The notes: generated from the sequence alone by a model not told the origin. Shown: positions 1-9,908, numbered from the stretch's first letter. The stretch: DNA of 15,809 nucleotides from Glomus cerebriforme (GCA_003550305.1 QKYT01000086.1:74933-90741); one strand, 5' to 3'. Numbers and translations are program-made.

Positions 1-787
1 CTAAAAATAATTCTGAACTTTAATATATATACCTTCTATTATTTTATTATTTTATTTAGTTTGTTATTTTATATATATAATTTTTTCATAAATATATTAT
101 TTCATCTTTTTCAATACTTTTAGAAAGATATTTTTACTTTTTTTATTTTTTGATTACTTTAAAATATTATTTATTAATGTTAATTTTTCTATCATAATAA
201 ATTACCAATTTGAAAAATTTTTATGATATTAAATTATAATTAATTTATTTTTAACAATATTTGGTAAAAAGTAAATAAAAGAGGTAGTGAAATAAGATCT
301 GTTTCACAAATTCCTATTATTTTACAAACTTTTTTATTTATAATACTTATTACAATTGCTAGTGTCACATGATTTATAATTCTAGCCAAAATTAAATGAT
401 CTGCAAATCTTGCGTAATCCAAAATTTCAATTTTTGAGAGAAATAAAATTGCTTTTTTTGGATTGTGTAATATTACCTAATATCCAAATAAGGTAATTTT
501 GGCCAGCATTATAAAATTTGGGCAAAATTAAACATATGATGAATAATATGTGACAGATAATATTTATCATATCAAAAAAATTCAAGTTCCTAGAATAAAT
601 AGTAAAAATGGAAAACTACGGTGTGATGCAGGGGTGACAAATTATTATATAGTATAAGTCACATGATATAATAGATCACATGACAGGGTGGTCATAGTGA
701 TAAATTACTTTTTTCAAAAAAAAATACAAAATCCTTTTTTTTTTATAAAGAATATAAAATTTCAAGAAAATGTTTAAAAAAAATAAA
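1..787. other. AT-rich spacer without a supported gene
   Basis: Very AT-rich with long T and A runs. A 60-codon minus-strand frame at 240-422 exists, but it starts beside a dispersed repeat motif and shows no domain, so I do not call it. The stretch contains two copies of a TTTGGCYRG-type motif (368-392 minus, 493-516 plus). It also contains two tcacatga words 17 bases apart (659-667 and 676-684), which may be E-box-like sites or repeat debris. Confidence 0.6.
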
Positions 788-1858
788 ATGTTTTAATAAA
801 AATAGCTGCAATCAGATCAATTGCATGTACAGCACATTTCATATTTATTACATATAGATATGTCCAATAATTTCCCTAGCTCGATGGCAATTACTTCCTG
901 AATCAGTTACAAAGCTGCAAATTTTTTCCAGGCCAATTGTTTCAACTACTTGATCGGCTAAAAAGTCTTCAGTAGTAGAACCTTGTTTAATTCTACAAGA
1001 AATTCACGCCGATCTGGAGTTGAATTATGAGTTGGACTTGTAAATTGTAAGAAATTTAGTAAATTGTTAAATAATCTAACCAAATATAGATAACAAGAGA
1101 TTTATAACAATAGTATTTTTTCACAATAAATATTTACTTAATTTTCGATTACATAAATATATTATCAATCTTTTTCTTGATTTTAACCGCTTCTTCTTTT
1201 AAAATCCGACCTATTCATGATGGAGGAATATAAGCTGGATTCAATCTCATAAAAAGTTCAATAACGAATGGATTTTCTATAACAGAAAATGGAATTCCAG
1301 CCGCTACCCATGAGCTTGATCCAAAAAAATCCTGTTCAGCAAGAGGAAGTGACTCATCACTCTTGAAATAACTTGTTATATTAGTTTGTGTTGAATCTAT
1401 TTTTTTCTTTTGGTTGCTTGAGTCCGTTGATAATTATTCTGTTTATCAATGACTTTTGTAACTCAGTATTCTCCAATACTCTCTGGACATTTTACACATT
1501 CACATCTCAAATGAATTTCTAATTTAAACTGGTTATCCCTTTGCCCACTCTCTAAAACAATAATAACACTTTGCTCTATAATGTCCTGTTATCCCTAGTC
1601 TTCCACTTTGAAAATGATTCATATTTCTTTTCTTGGCCATCCTCCGTATCCTTTATCATCATTAGACTTCGCTTGTGGTTCAAAAGAACTCCTTTGTCTT
1701 TCAAATGATGTATCTGAATAACTATCATTTATATTTTCATATGAATATTGAGAAAATTCAGTAATTAGTAAACTGTCCATCTCATGAAGTTCTTGCAAAT
1801 GCTTGTTTTTGTTGAACATTTTGAGCGTTAAAATTTTTGAATAAGACATTGTAAACAA
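788..1858 (-). pseudogene. hAT-family transposase pseudogene (BED zinc finger plus N-terminal part of DUF659-like domain), truncated
   Basis: This is a relic of a cut-and-paste DNA transposase. Reading down the minus strand, a Ser/Asn-rich N-terminus starts at 1858 (MFTMSYSKIL). A BED zinc finger follows, with GHYRAKCYYC near 1586-1557 and EIHLRCECVKCPE near 1519-1481, which gives the C-x2-C...H-x-C pattern. A linker leads to GIPFSVIENPF near 1298, a phrase typical of BED/hAT proteins. After a gap comes the RNase-H-like core start, VTDSGSNCHRA near 910 and KCAVHAIDLIA near 839, matching the VTDN...C..H..nLi pattern of DUF659. Stops interrupt it (for example TGA after the IPPS motif near 1215), and several one-base shifts do too; one lies just before the zinc finger. 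The C-terminal catalytic glutamate region and the hATC dimerisation domain are absent, so it is dead and truncated. The family call is well supported; exact ends are approximate. Confidence 0.85.
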
Positions 1859-2854
1859 AACAAAAGTTAATAAAAAAATGTCAAACTGAAATACCTTAGG
1901 TCTAGATTAATGTAACGTGTTATCATTTCGAAAAAGGAATTTAAAATAGAATACTCTCTAACCAAAGGTTCGGAATTTTGGTTATCATAATCAAAAATCC
2001 ATGCCCAATTAGTTTACAAAAAGAATTTCGTTTGAATAATGAAAACTTGATCACAAAACACTAACCATTCTTGTTAAATATCATACATGATAAAAAATTT
2101 TCTCACTGATAACGATATAATCTACTGCGTAACTGATAAAGCAGCAAATGTATCGTTCTTATCAAAAAATTCAAAACTCGTGAAGTGATATTTTACTGCA
2201 AGCGCGTTTAAAAGTTTTAATTTTATCTGAGAATATAAACTTAAAATAAAAGAATATGACGTGATTATTTGTGATAAATTTTGTATAAAAATTTAAAACA
2301 GAAAAATAAGTGATACAAAATGAGTGCATATAGTTGCATAGTATGTACCTGATCAAACCACATGCGTGCAAATGCTAAATTTCCTTCCTTTATCACCAGT
2401 TACCGACAAAAACCTTATCATTCTTATCATTGCTCGCAATTTTTTTCGAGAGGAAAGAAACCGCCAAAGGATGGGAGCACGTAATATAATTTTAATAATA
2501 AAGGCGGTATAGCAGCAAGGTAACGTTCTTGAATTAATTAACAATTATTTTATTAATGAAAGTATAAAATTAATACTCATATTTTTTGTTTTTTTTTTTG
2601 TTTTAATTGTAGAAGTTATATGTCGCAGGTTATTTTGATACCAAATGACACAACAACAACGACGAAATATACATAAATAGGCAAGGGAGATTGTATATAT
2701 TTCCCAACAACGATATAGGTATTCTTATTCATGGAAATTGCCCTTAGTTGAACTTTGTCATTTATTTTCTCCATCACAGAACATTAATTAAATCGTATGC
2801 AACTCTTTTCGTTGATTAGTTATATTGGGGATCACCTCAATCACACAACATTAT
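1859..2854. other. Spacer without a supported gene
   Basis: No frame here shows a recognisable domain. Minus-strand frames at 2171-2371 and 2353-2544 are hydrophobic or basic, AT-driven and without family signals. On the minus strand near 2375 a short peptide-like run (NLAFARMWFDQ) ends at CAG followed by GTACAT, which resembles a splice donor. Stops surround it, so it is only a hint of an old exon. Confidence 0.45.
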
Positions 2855-3000
2855 CATCCCAAATTTAATTGCTTAAACGGGATTTTTGAACATTTAGAAG
2901 AAGACATGAAAACCTTATATTCCTGTTTTTAGTTAATTGTCTTTGATGTGAGATTTCAATTAGAATTTATGGGGAAATTTTTGAAACAAATTTTCGTGCA
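2855..3000 (+). pseudogene. F-box domain relic
   Basis: F-box proteins recruit substrates to SCF ubiquitin ligases through Skp1. From 2855 the + strand reads HPKFNCLNGIFEHLEEDMK followed by TLYSC. This matches the first half of the F-box in large fungal F-box families (DCL..IfehLeed..tLysC). The reading then continues one frame over as LFLVNCL, stop, CEISIRIYGEIFE, matching the second half (LLVNRLWCEISVRI-W). The frame change near 2930 and the TGA where a tryptophan is expected show decay. No start codon, C-terminal leucine-rich repeats or long downstream frame can be assigned, so it is a fragment only. Such families are greatly expanded in arbuscular mycorrhizal fungi, which fits the proposed host. 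Confidence 0.55.
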
Positions 3001-3045
3001 CTTTGTGGACGAGGATCAGTGTCATCTTTGAAGGTAAGATACAGA

Positions 3046-3595
3046 TGACGTGGGATGCTTAATTTGGTAAGGCCATCTATTTTTGAAGGATCGTTAATAT
3101 CAGAGCGGAATGATAATTTCAGCATCAGCTTCGTATTAACATATCAAATTGAACACAATTTTGAATTTTGTCTATTCCTTTTCATCATAGTACGAGAATC
3201 TGAATTTCCAAACTTCTCCAAAAAATTCTAACTGAACCTCACGCCATAGTCGATTAACTAATAAACATGAGTATAATTTTTTCGTGTCGTTTTCTAAATA
3301 TTCAAAATTCTCTTTCACAGACGATAAATAGATCGACAAGCGAAATTAAAGTAATCCTATTTTTAATATTAGTGTGGGTGTTAATTTCACTATCAGCTTT
3401 GTATTAACATATCAAATTGAACACATTTTTGAATTTTATCTATTCCTTTTCATCATAGTACGAAATTTGAATTTCCAAAATATTCTGAAACCTCACACCA
3501 AAGACGATTTAATATTCAAAATCTTTCCCACAAACATGTGGGATGCAATAGATTTAGCAAAATTAATTCGATAGGATCCATCTATTAGTAACGTT
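3046..3595 (+). repeat. Degenerate tandem duplication, period about 270 bases
   Basis: Bases 3113-3255 and 3382-3510 are two copies of one sequence. Both share gtattaacatatcaaatt followed by gaacaca, and both share ttccttttcatcatagtacg. The first copy carries about 50 extra bases before a shared aatattcaaaat word (3297 and 3511). A third, partial match links gtgggatgc...ccatctat at 3053-3080 with the same words at 3538-3587, so the unit seems to have been repeated more than once. Copy 2 lies in a 66-codon plus-strand frame (3374-3574) ending MWDAIDLAKLIR; copy 1 has the matching peptide but stops early. The frame may be a remnant of a short multicopy coding unit next to the F-box relic, but I recognise no domain. 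Confidence 0.7.
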
Positions 3596-4861
3596 GGTGA
3601 ATTTAGATTATAGATTTTTGTATTTTGTATTTGTTATATTTATTTCCTTTAATAAGGATTTGCATATATATTTTTAGTTCATTTATTTTATTATTGGATT
3701 TTTTCTTTTTCCTGAATTTTCCAATTAATTTATAATTTTGCGATATTTAGTTATTTGATAAGCAATTATTTGACAGGCATAAATTAATTTTTGTGATCTT
3801 TATTTTTCCTTATGACCACTCAGAAATTTTTGTCTTATTTTCGAAAGATGAGAATTTATTATTTCCTTCAGATTTTTGCTTGATCATATCTGACATGATG
3901 AGAGTTAATGAGATTATCGATCAATTTCGAACATACAAGCTTTTATGCGTTAAGCTAGTCCTTGAAATGAGTTGTATAGACAAATTCAATATGCGCACCG
4001 ACTAGATTTTATTCGGTGGCTTTTAAAAACTACGAATTAACATGGGTAGTAATTTGGCTGGCATTATAAATTTGAAAGATTTGCACAATTTTACTTAAGT
4101 TAGGGTTTCTATTCTTTTGCTCGTTAGAAGAGCATGAAGAGCGCGATGATATTATTTTATTCTTTACATTTTACGTATCTTTTTGTATTATTCGAAACTT
4201 GCTACACTTCTTTTTTTTGGTTCACTTTTATATCAGAATATTTAAAGAATGCCATTTTTGACTTTTATGATGTCATATCATGGGGTGCACCCACATAAAT
4301 TTTATATTAAATTATTAAAATTTAAACTTAAAATTTACTAATTTTTTTTAAAAAAAAACCATCAAAAAAAAAAAGAGATTGAAAGAATCGATAAATTTCG
4401 AAATAAATTCTGGTCTCCATTAGCTCCATCGAATTTTTTTTATTGCCAAATTTATTGCGATATTGTCTCAATGTTAAATGACAATAGTTTCTTATCTTAT
4501 TGTCAGTATGACGTTTCCCCAGACGCGATTTCCATATCACGGACAATTTCTCTTCAAAAAAATATATACATTATTGATTATTCATCTCATAGTAACGAAT
4601 TTTGTTATTAATGAATATTTGTGGTTCAGAGTATACCAGTAAAGAATATATACGTATATTTATATATTTATTCTTTCTTTTTTTTTTAAAAAAAAAAAAT
4701 AATAATAAATAAATTAAAAATGAATTTTTACTAAGAGGATCCCATCTATCATCATTTGAATAAAATAATCATCATGCATATCTATTAATATATGTAATTT
4801 TTCATGATTTAAAAGTAATGTTCCATATTTTCTCCTTTAAAGGTTGGCATCAATTTTTAAT
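3596..4861. other. AT-rich spacer, no supported gene
   Basis: Two modest frames occur: plus 3793-4005 (70 codons) and minus 4328-4546 (72 codons). Neither shows a domain, a splice context or support from repeats, so both stay uncalled. The stretch includes one copy of the TTTGGCYRG-type motif at 4051-4075 and a long T/A homopolymer junction near 4676-4700. Confidence 0.5.
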
Positions 4862-5138
4862 ATTCTAACAATCACACCCATCCCACACACTTTTCCATTA
4901 ACCAGCAGTAGTTCACACACTTTTATACCCCAAGCATTTGCTGTAAAACTGGAAAAGGCACTCTGCTATTGGCATAGTAAGTAGTAAAAGTTCTATGTAA
5001 AGCATGCAGTGATAACTTTACTCCTTTACCAATTCCCAATTTCTTTTTAGAATTTGAGATCATCAATGAACTAAAATAACGATAGGAAATTGAACTTTGG
5101 CCAAAGTAGAAGTGCAAATGGGAGTGAAGAAAAAACAC
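4862..5138 (-). pseudogene. Tyrosine recombinase/integrase-like C-terminal fragment
   Basis: Tyrosine recombinases cut and rejoin DNA through a covalent 3'-phosphotyrosine. The minus frame from 5138 ends with LSLHALHRTFTTYYANS and then PFPVLQQMLGV. This resembles the catalytic box HxLRhTfat...g.pl..iq.lLGH of the family. Here the H-x-x-R arginine position reads HALHR, shifted by one residue, and the second conserved histidine (LGH) is LGV. A TAA follows immediately. Past that stop the same frame reads KCVNYCW, where the family would have its T..Y catalytic tyrosine segment. The N-terminal SAM-like domain and first catalytic arginine are not visible upstream, so this is a decayed fragment, perhaps from a Crypton-like or captured integrase. 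The match is by motif only and could be coincidental. Confidence 0.4.
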
Positions 5139-5345
5139 GTCCTTTAATTTAAGGAAAATGATCAGAATTTTGTTTTATAAGAAGTTTATCATAACAAAAG
5201 TGGCGGTAATGGTACTAATTATACTGGTAAAGAATCTCTTTTTCTATATCAATGTGATAACAAGACAATTCATCCAATTTAGAATCATTTAATATCACAT
5301 TCTTCAGAATCAATATCATTATTATTATTTCTGGTTAAAATCAAT
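5139..5345. other. Spacer upstream of the recombinase-like fragment
   Basis: On the minus strand this could be the upstream part of the recombinase-like protein. The readings are broken by stops, and no catalytic arginine motif is visible. Confidence 0.4.
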
Positions 5346-5795
5346 AAGCTAAATCAGTACAAGTCCTTCTTTGATCATCTGACTACCTATAATTTCTTCT
5401 TGTACAAATATACCTAAATTTAAAAAAAATATTTATTTATTATCTTTTTTTAAAAAAAATTTGGATTTCTTACCAGTTAATAATTTGCTTCCACATATGC
5501 CACCCACTCCATATATAACGAAATATTTAATACATCACTAAATCCAATAAATGCTTTAATTTAAAAACAAAATTATCAAATTCATTTTCATAACATGATG
5601 TAAATTTTGATGAAAAATTTCCTAATAAAACCCAAAAATAATAATAAGCAAGTTCTCCTTTGATTATCTAACTATTTACAATTTTTTTTTGCACAAATAT
5701 ACCTAAATTTTAAAAAACATGTTTTTTTTTATTAGTTTTTTTTTTAAAAAATTTTGGATTCCTCCTTCCAGTTAATATACTTCCATGCTAGTGAA
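5346..5795. repeat. Direct duplication of about 150 bases, offset about 300
   Basis: Copy 1 (about 5346-5500) and copy 2 (about 5644-5795) share, in order: an aagt.ct.ctttgat.atct.act word, the identical block acaaatatacctaaattt, a T-rich/A-rich tract, tttggatt, and ccagttaat followed by ctt-cca. The copies differ by many substitutions and tract-length changes, so the duplication is old. No coding sequence is recognisable in either copy. Confidence 0.7.
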
Positions 5796-6950
5796 ATTAT
5801 ATGATGCACCATCAACAATTCCAAATGCTATAGCTGTTGATAGTGGACTAACATGATTTTCTAATTTTTGTCATATGAATACAAATGTTAACAATAGAAT
5901 CACTGATTGTTGCATTAATTTCTAATGCTAGTATGACTAAAGCAAATATCCTATGATGTACTCATAGATTAAATTGAGGATTCTGGTACTTGTGAATGAT
6001 AATTTCTTCTAAGATCTCAAAAAATGCATAATTTATCTTACTAATAAAGTCACTTCCCTTTGTGTTAAGAAGTATTTGAAAATAAACCAATAAAAGATAA
6101 AATAATCAGTATTAGACATTAATAATAATACAGAATAAAATAATTATAATTAACAATTATTCAGTGTGAAAAATTCTTTACCTGTAACTATGGCAACGTA
6201 AAGGATGAGCATATTTACTTCATATTACACTATTAAATCAGAAATCTATTTAATTAATTTATCATTTTTAAATTTACTAGCAAATCTATATTATATCTTC
6301 TGGATAATATTATTTATAATAGACTGTGAGGGGAGAAGGAAATTAAGGAGCATAAAGGTTGTAGAATAAATAATTATGATTTTAATGAAAATAGAAAACG
6401 AATAGAAATAAAATATTTAATTAAAAACCTAAAAAAATAAAATGAAATAGAACCAAGTAAAAAACTTTATAATGAACAGAATAAACTGATTAAAAGTAAG
6501 AAAATTAACTGAAAGTATTTAAATTACCTTTATAGCTGATTATTATTTGGATTACATGTTTTTAAATTTTGGAAGAAGAGGATTTTTAAGAATTGTTAAA
6601 ACAATTCAGATGTATATTTATTTACGAAGATTGTTTTACCAATCTACAAGAGAACATTACAATTATGTCATATCTGACTATATAACTTAAGCATTTTCAT
6701 TACATATTACTTAATGACATTTTCTTGTGAACTTTTTCAGTGATATATAAATTTTATTTATAACAGTTCAGATAAAAATATATATAAAAAAAAAATATAA
6801 ACAAATTTTTTTTTTTCATTTTAAGATTTACCAGTTTCATCTATGTTGAATTTATCATAAAAAAATATTTTTTTCTGAATCTCAATCCCATTGTCCATTC
6901 TTTTTAAACCCCTTAAAAAATCAAAGTAAAAAAATATATATTAATATATT
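5796..6950. other. AT-rich spacer, nothing recognised
   Basis: No frame, RNA gene or repeat boundary that I can support. The sequence is dominated by A/T runs, with scattered short palindromes such as the attgttaatt-type word near 6150. Confidence 0.6.
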
Positions 6951-7334
6951 ATCAGTTATAGAGTTCCAATCTGAGGATTGATAAATAGGAATATTTTGGC
7001 AATTTACATATGGATTTAATCAATAAAGGTAAGGATTTTTTTTCAGATATACTAAGACCATATTTCAATATAAATTTAAGAGTGTTATTAATAATAAAAA
7101 AAAAGAGAAATTCAATTTGGATTGAATTTGTTATCTGATCAGATAGATTTTTGATCTGAGTTGAATTTCTTTTCTATTTTATAATTGAAATAGATTTTAA
7201 TTTTACTATATTGTGCATTGAAATAGAATTTAAAGATATTTCAAAAAAAATCTTGACTTTAATTGATTAAATCCATGTATAATCATCAAAATGTATCTAT
7301 CCATTGATCCTCAGATTAGAACTCTAATCAGTTA
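6951..7334. mobile_element. Non-autonomous hAT-type MITE with 8-bp target-site duplication
   Basis: The element proper is 6959-7326 (368 bases). It starts TAGAGTTCCAATCTGAGGAT and ends with the inverse complement of TAGAGTTCTAATCTGAGGAT, a 19/20 match. The inverted similarity continues inward for over 100 bases; for instance tggatttaatcaa occurs at 7011 and its complement at 7262. Immediately outside both ends lies the same octamer atcagtta (6951-6958 and 7327-7334). An 8-bp duplication and termini of the YAGNG type are hallmarks of hAT elements. There is no coding capacity, so movement would depend on a transposase supplied elsewhere. The centre holds a perfect palindrome tatctgatcagata near 7131-7144. 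The hAT relic at 788-1858 is of the right superfamily, but no link between the two is shown. Confidence 0.85.
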
Positions 7335-7552
7335 TAAGATGATTGATAGATTAATAATTAATACTTATTTAACAGTCTATAAATTTCATTTTATTTAATT
7401 TATAATCTTGAGTAGAACTCTAGAAAGTCCTACTACTCCATTATATATACTAAAGATAATAAATAATAGACTATAGGTAAAATTATCAAATAAGAAAATA
7501 ATAATTTAATTATATCTATGATTTCATAATTGCTAATTTTGTTTATTCATTT
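7335..7552. other. Short spacer between two repeat elements
   Basis: AT-rich; nothing recognised. Confidence 0.5.
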
Positions 7553-7924
7553 TAACTTGAGCCAAATTAAGCTAAAATTCAAGTCAGCTCAGCTCAATTA
7601 GCATGACTGAGTCAGTTTATTTTAAGCTTACCTTGAGCTGAGTCTTAAGATAACTTCAAGTTGAGCCAAAAATATTGACTTTTACACAAGTAAATTGCTG
7701 AACAAATTTTTGATCTCTGCATAGCATATCTGTATTGTCAATAAAAAAAATCAAAATTATTTAGCTTATAAGCAAACTTGTAGCTTGTAAGTTAAGCTAT
7801 GTCAAAGCTTAACTTGAATAAGCTAAGCTTAATTGACTGCAAGCTGCAGCTTAGTTCAGCTCAATATATTTAACTTGTAAGCTAATTTAAGCTAGCTTGG
7901 CTTATATAGAATATTAATTCATTT
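7545..7924. mobile_element. AGCT-rich repeat element, probable MITE
   Basis: From about 7553 to 7916 the sequence is packed with AGCT, AAGCTT, GAGCTGA and AGCTTA words. This composition is unlike the flanks and is known from a class of small non-autonomous elements in several eukaryotes. The ends are loosely inverted: gagccaaattaagct at 7560 faces agctagcttggctta at 7890-7904. The octamer attcattt occurs directly outside on both sides (7545-7552 and 7917-7924) and could be a target duplication, but it is AT-rich and may be chance. No coding sequence. Confidence 0.55.
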
Positions 7925-9435
7925 ATACTACATTACCTGAATAAAAGTATGAAATCTTCTAATTTTTTAAATTCATGTATAATAATTAAATCTGAAATTT
8001 TAATAAGTATGTATATTAAATTTTTTTTTCTAGCTTTTATATTATTATAATAATTGTAAAAAAATTAGTAAAGAAAATTAAATTAAAATACAAAAATTTT
8101 ATAGTCTTTTTACATTTTCTTAAAATTATATGTAATAAAAATATATATTAATAATTAAAATAATGGTAATATTATTTGATTTAACAAATAGCAATATGAA
8201 ATTATATATATATTTTTTATAATTTAGGTTATCATATATTAAAGTTTCAAGTAATATTATTATGTATACTTTTAGTAATTAATCAAAATTAAAGGTTCAC
8301 TATTTTTGTTCAAGTAATATATATATACTGTAATTAGGAAGGATAATAACATAACTAAAATTTTAATTATTTCTGATGGAATATATCTATAAATCCTATC
8401 ATATTTTCCTTAATTGCATCTGTTTCATATTTATACAAAAAATTAATATTTTTAATTTGTGATGAGTCACAGACACTAGAACTGTAATATATCATCTATT
8501 TTAAATATAATATAGGTATAGACTATCTAAAAGGAAATCAGAGATGATTTTATTTTCTGTACTTATCCATACTAAATTATCTTTTAATATTATCAGCACG
8601 TAAAAATTTAGCTATTTTCTTAGTGCAGCAAATACTAGCCATTTTATTTTCTACTAATACATTCCTTTTGTAATATTTCTTCTTCTATGGATTCATTATA
8701 AATTGAACATAAATCCATCTTGATATAATACTAGTCCATAGTTGATAAATTTAAAAACTTTTTTTATAAAAAAATGGTTTGATAAGATTAATATGTCACA
8801 TAATGTGAAACTACAATAATTTCTTTATAAGAAGTAATAGTAATTAATATTTAAATAATATATTATTCAAAATATAATATGATGAGAGACATTTTTTTTA
8901 AAATGATATTTCCAATTTATCCAATTTAATTTGGAAAATAACCTATAATATTGTACATGATTTGTTTCAAATAAATTATAATACAGTACTTACGTCTAAA
9001 TAATTCCAAATATAGATTATAGGATCAAAAAATGAAACAAGATAGAGTTTATGTCTTTAAAATTCATATAATGAAACATTATCCTTTAGATTATCTTTAA
9101 ATTTCTCAAAATATTTCACTAAATAAAGGAATAAGAAGGTCTGGAATTTTTGGAGAAGCCTTAACCCTTAATATTGTTTATTTCGTGTTAATATTCATTA
9201 CAAAAATAGGATTATGCAATATGAGTCATAGGAAAGATAATTTATAATTTTCTTTTTGGACTTGTCCGCATTCACGTGATGCAGCGTGATTGGTTGTATT
9301 TGTTATACGTAAAACTTGTGTTCTAAAACTAATAATAAATTTTTACTATTTATGTTTTATTATAAAAATATACATAATAAAATTAATAATTATTAAATCT
9401 ATTATTTGTTATTCACTTCACTAATACTTAAAGTA
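7925..9435. other. AT-rich spacer, no supported gene
   Basis: No convincing frame on either strand. The only compositional exception is a short island near 9262-9300 with a tcacgtgat E-box-like word (9272-9280) and gattgg (9288-9293), the reverse of a CCAAT box. It looks like an isolated promoter fragment, with no gene attached that I can see. Confidence 0.5.
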
Positions 9436-9474
9436 TCATGTGTAAGACCTGCCTTTGGCAGGCCCTACACATGA
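9436..9474. repeat. 39-base near-perfect hairpin
   Basis: Two 18-base arms (9436-9453 and 9457-9474) pair at 16 of 18 positions around a ttt loop. The upper stem is cctgcc/ggcagg and the base is tcatgtgta/tacacatga. It is much more GC-rich than its surroundings. It could be a small palindromic mobile repeat or the hairpin of a small RNA. No promoter or gene next to it decides between these. Confidence 0.8.
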
Positions 9475-9529
9475 TCATTAATTGTTTAAATTTATTCTGG
9501 TTAGATTAGAGTTATATCTTAAAATCATG

Positions 9530-9579
9530 TTAGGAGGGTAAAGGATTAGGATTAGAAGGATTAGGATTTAGGTTAGGGT
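9530..9579 (+). repeat. Telomere-like degenerate tract
   Basis: The tract reads as overlapping TTAGG-type words: ttagg, aggattagg, attagaagg, attagg, atttagg, ttaggg. It resembles a decayed TTAGGG array, the usual telomere repeat of most fungi. It may be an interstitial telomeric scar or just a purine-rich microsatellite. Confidence 0.45.
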
Positions 9580-9820
9580 ATTTGCTTATGTGTGGCAGCA
9601 AGTGTTGATCAAATATTAATCCCTCCGGACCGGTTCCTGGAAACATTCCATATCAAAAAATTATCCGATTACGATTCATACATTAGTAGTTACACATCAT
9701 TATTTATTTTAAAAAGTTTTTCATAAATTAATCATTTCGAAAATATTCAGCATTTAATATCTTTTATAATTTAATTTGCGACAACAAAAAAAAGTTATAT
9801 TTAGATTTTGAATCTATCAA
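9580..9820. other. Spacer, nothing recognised
   Basis: AT-rich apart from a cccctccggaccggttcc-like GC island near 9621-9640. No gene signal. Confidence 0.4.
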
Positions 9821-9908
9821 TTGTTCGAGTAATTCAATTGGCTAATGTTGACTTTTAAAAAGATTAAATTATACAGTACCATAAAATTCAAGACGCTCCC
9901 CAAAGGGC
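9821..9908 (+). pseudogene. tRNA-Lys(UUU)-like relic or tRNA-derived SINE head
   Basis: Bases 9826-9846 (cgagtaattcaattggctaa) resemble the D-arm and A-box region of a eukaryotic tRNA (gta.ctcaattggttaga). gttgacttttaa at 9847-9858 matches the anticodon arm of tRNA-Lys with anticodon TTT. attcaag at 9886-9892 resembles the start of the T loop. The spacing from the anticodon to the T loop is about 12 bases longer than normal and the stems do not close, so a functional tRNA is unlikely. It would be a decayed tRNA or the Pol III head of a SINE. Confidence 0.35.

Noticed and set aside
240..422. 60-codon minus-strand frame
   Set aside because: No domain or splice context, and its start region overlaps a dispersed non-coding motif.
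4328..4546. 72-codon minus-strand frame
   Set aside because: The N-terminal half looks mildly coding-like, but there is no recognised motif and the C-terminus is translated poly-A/T.
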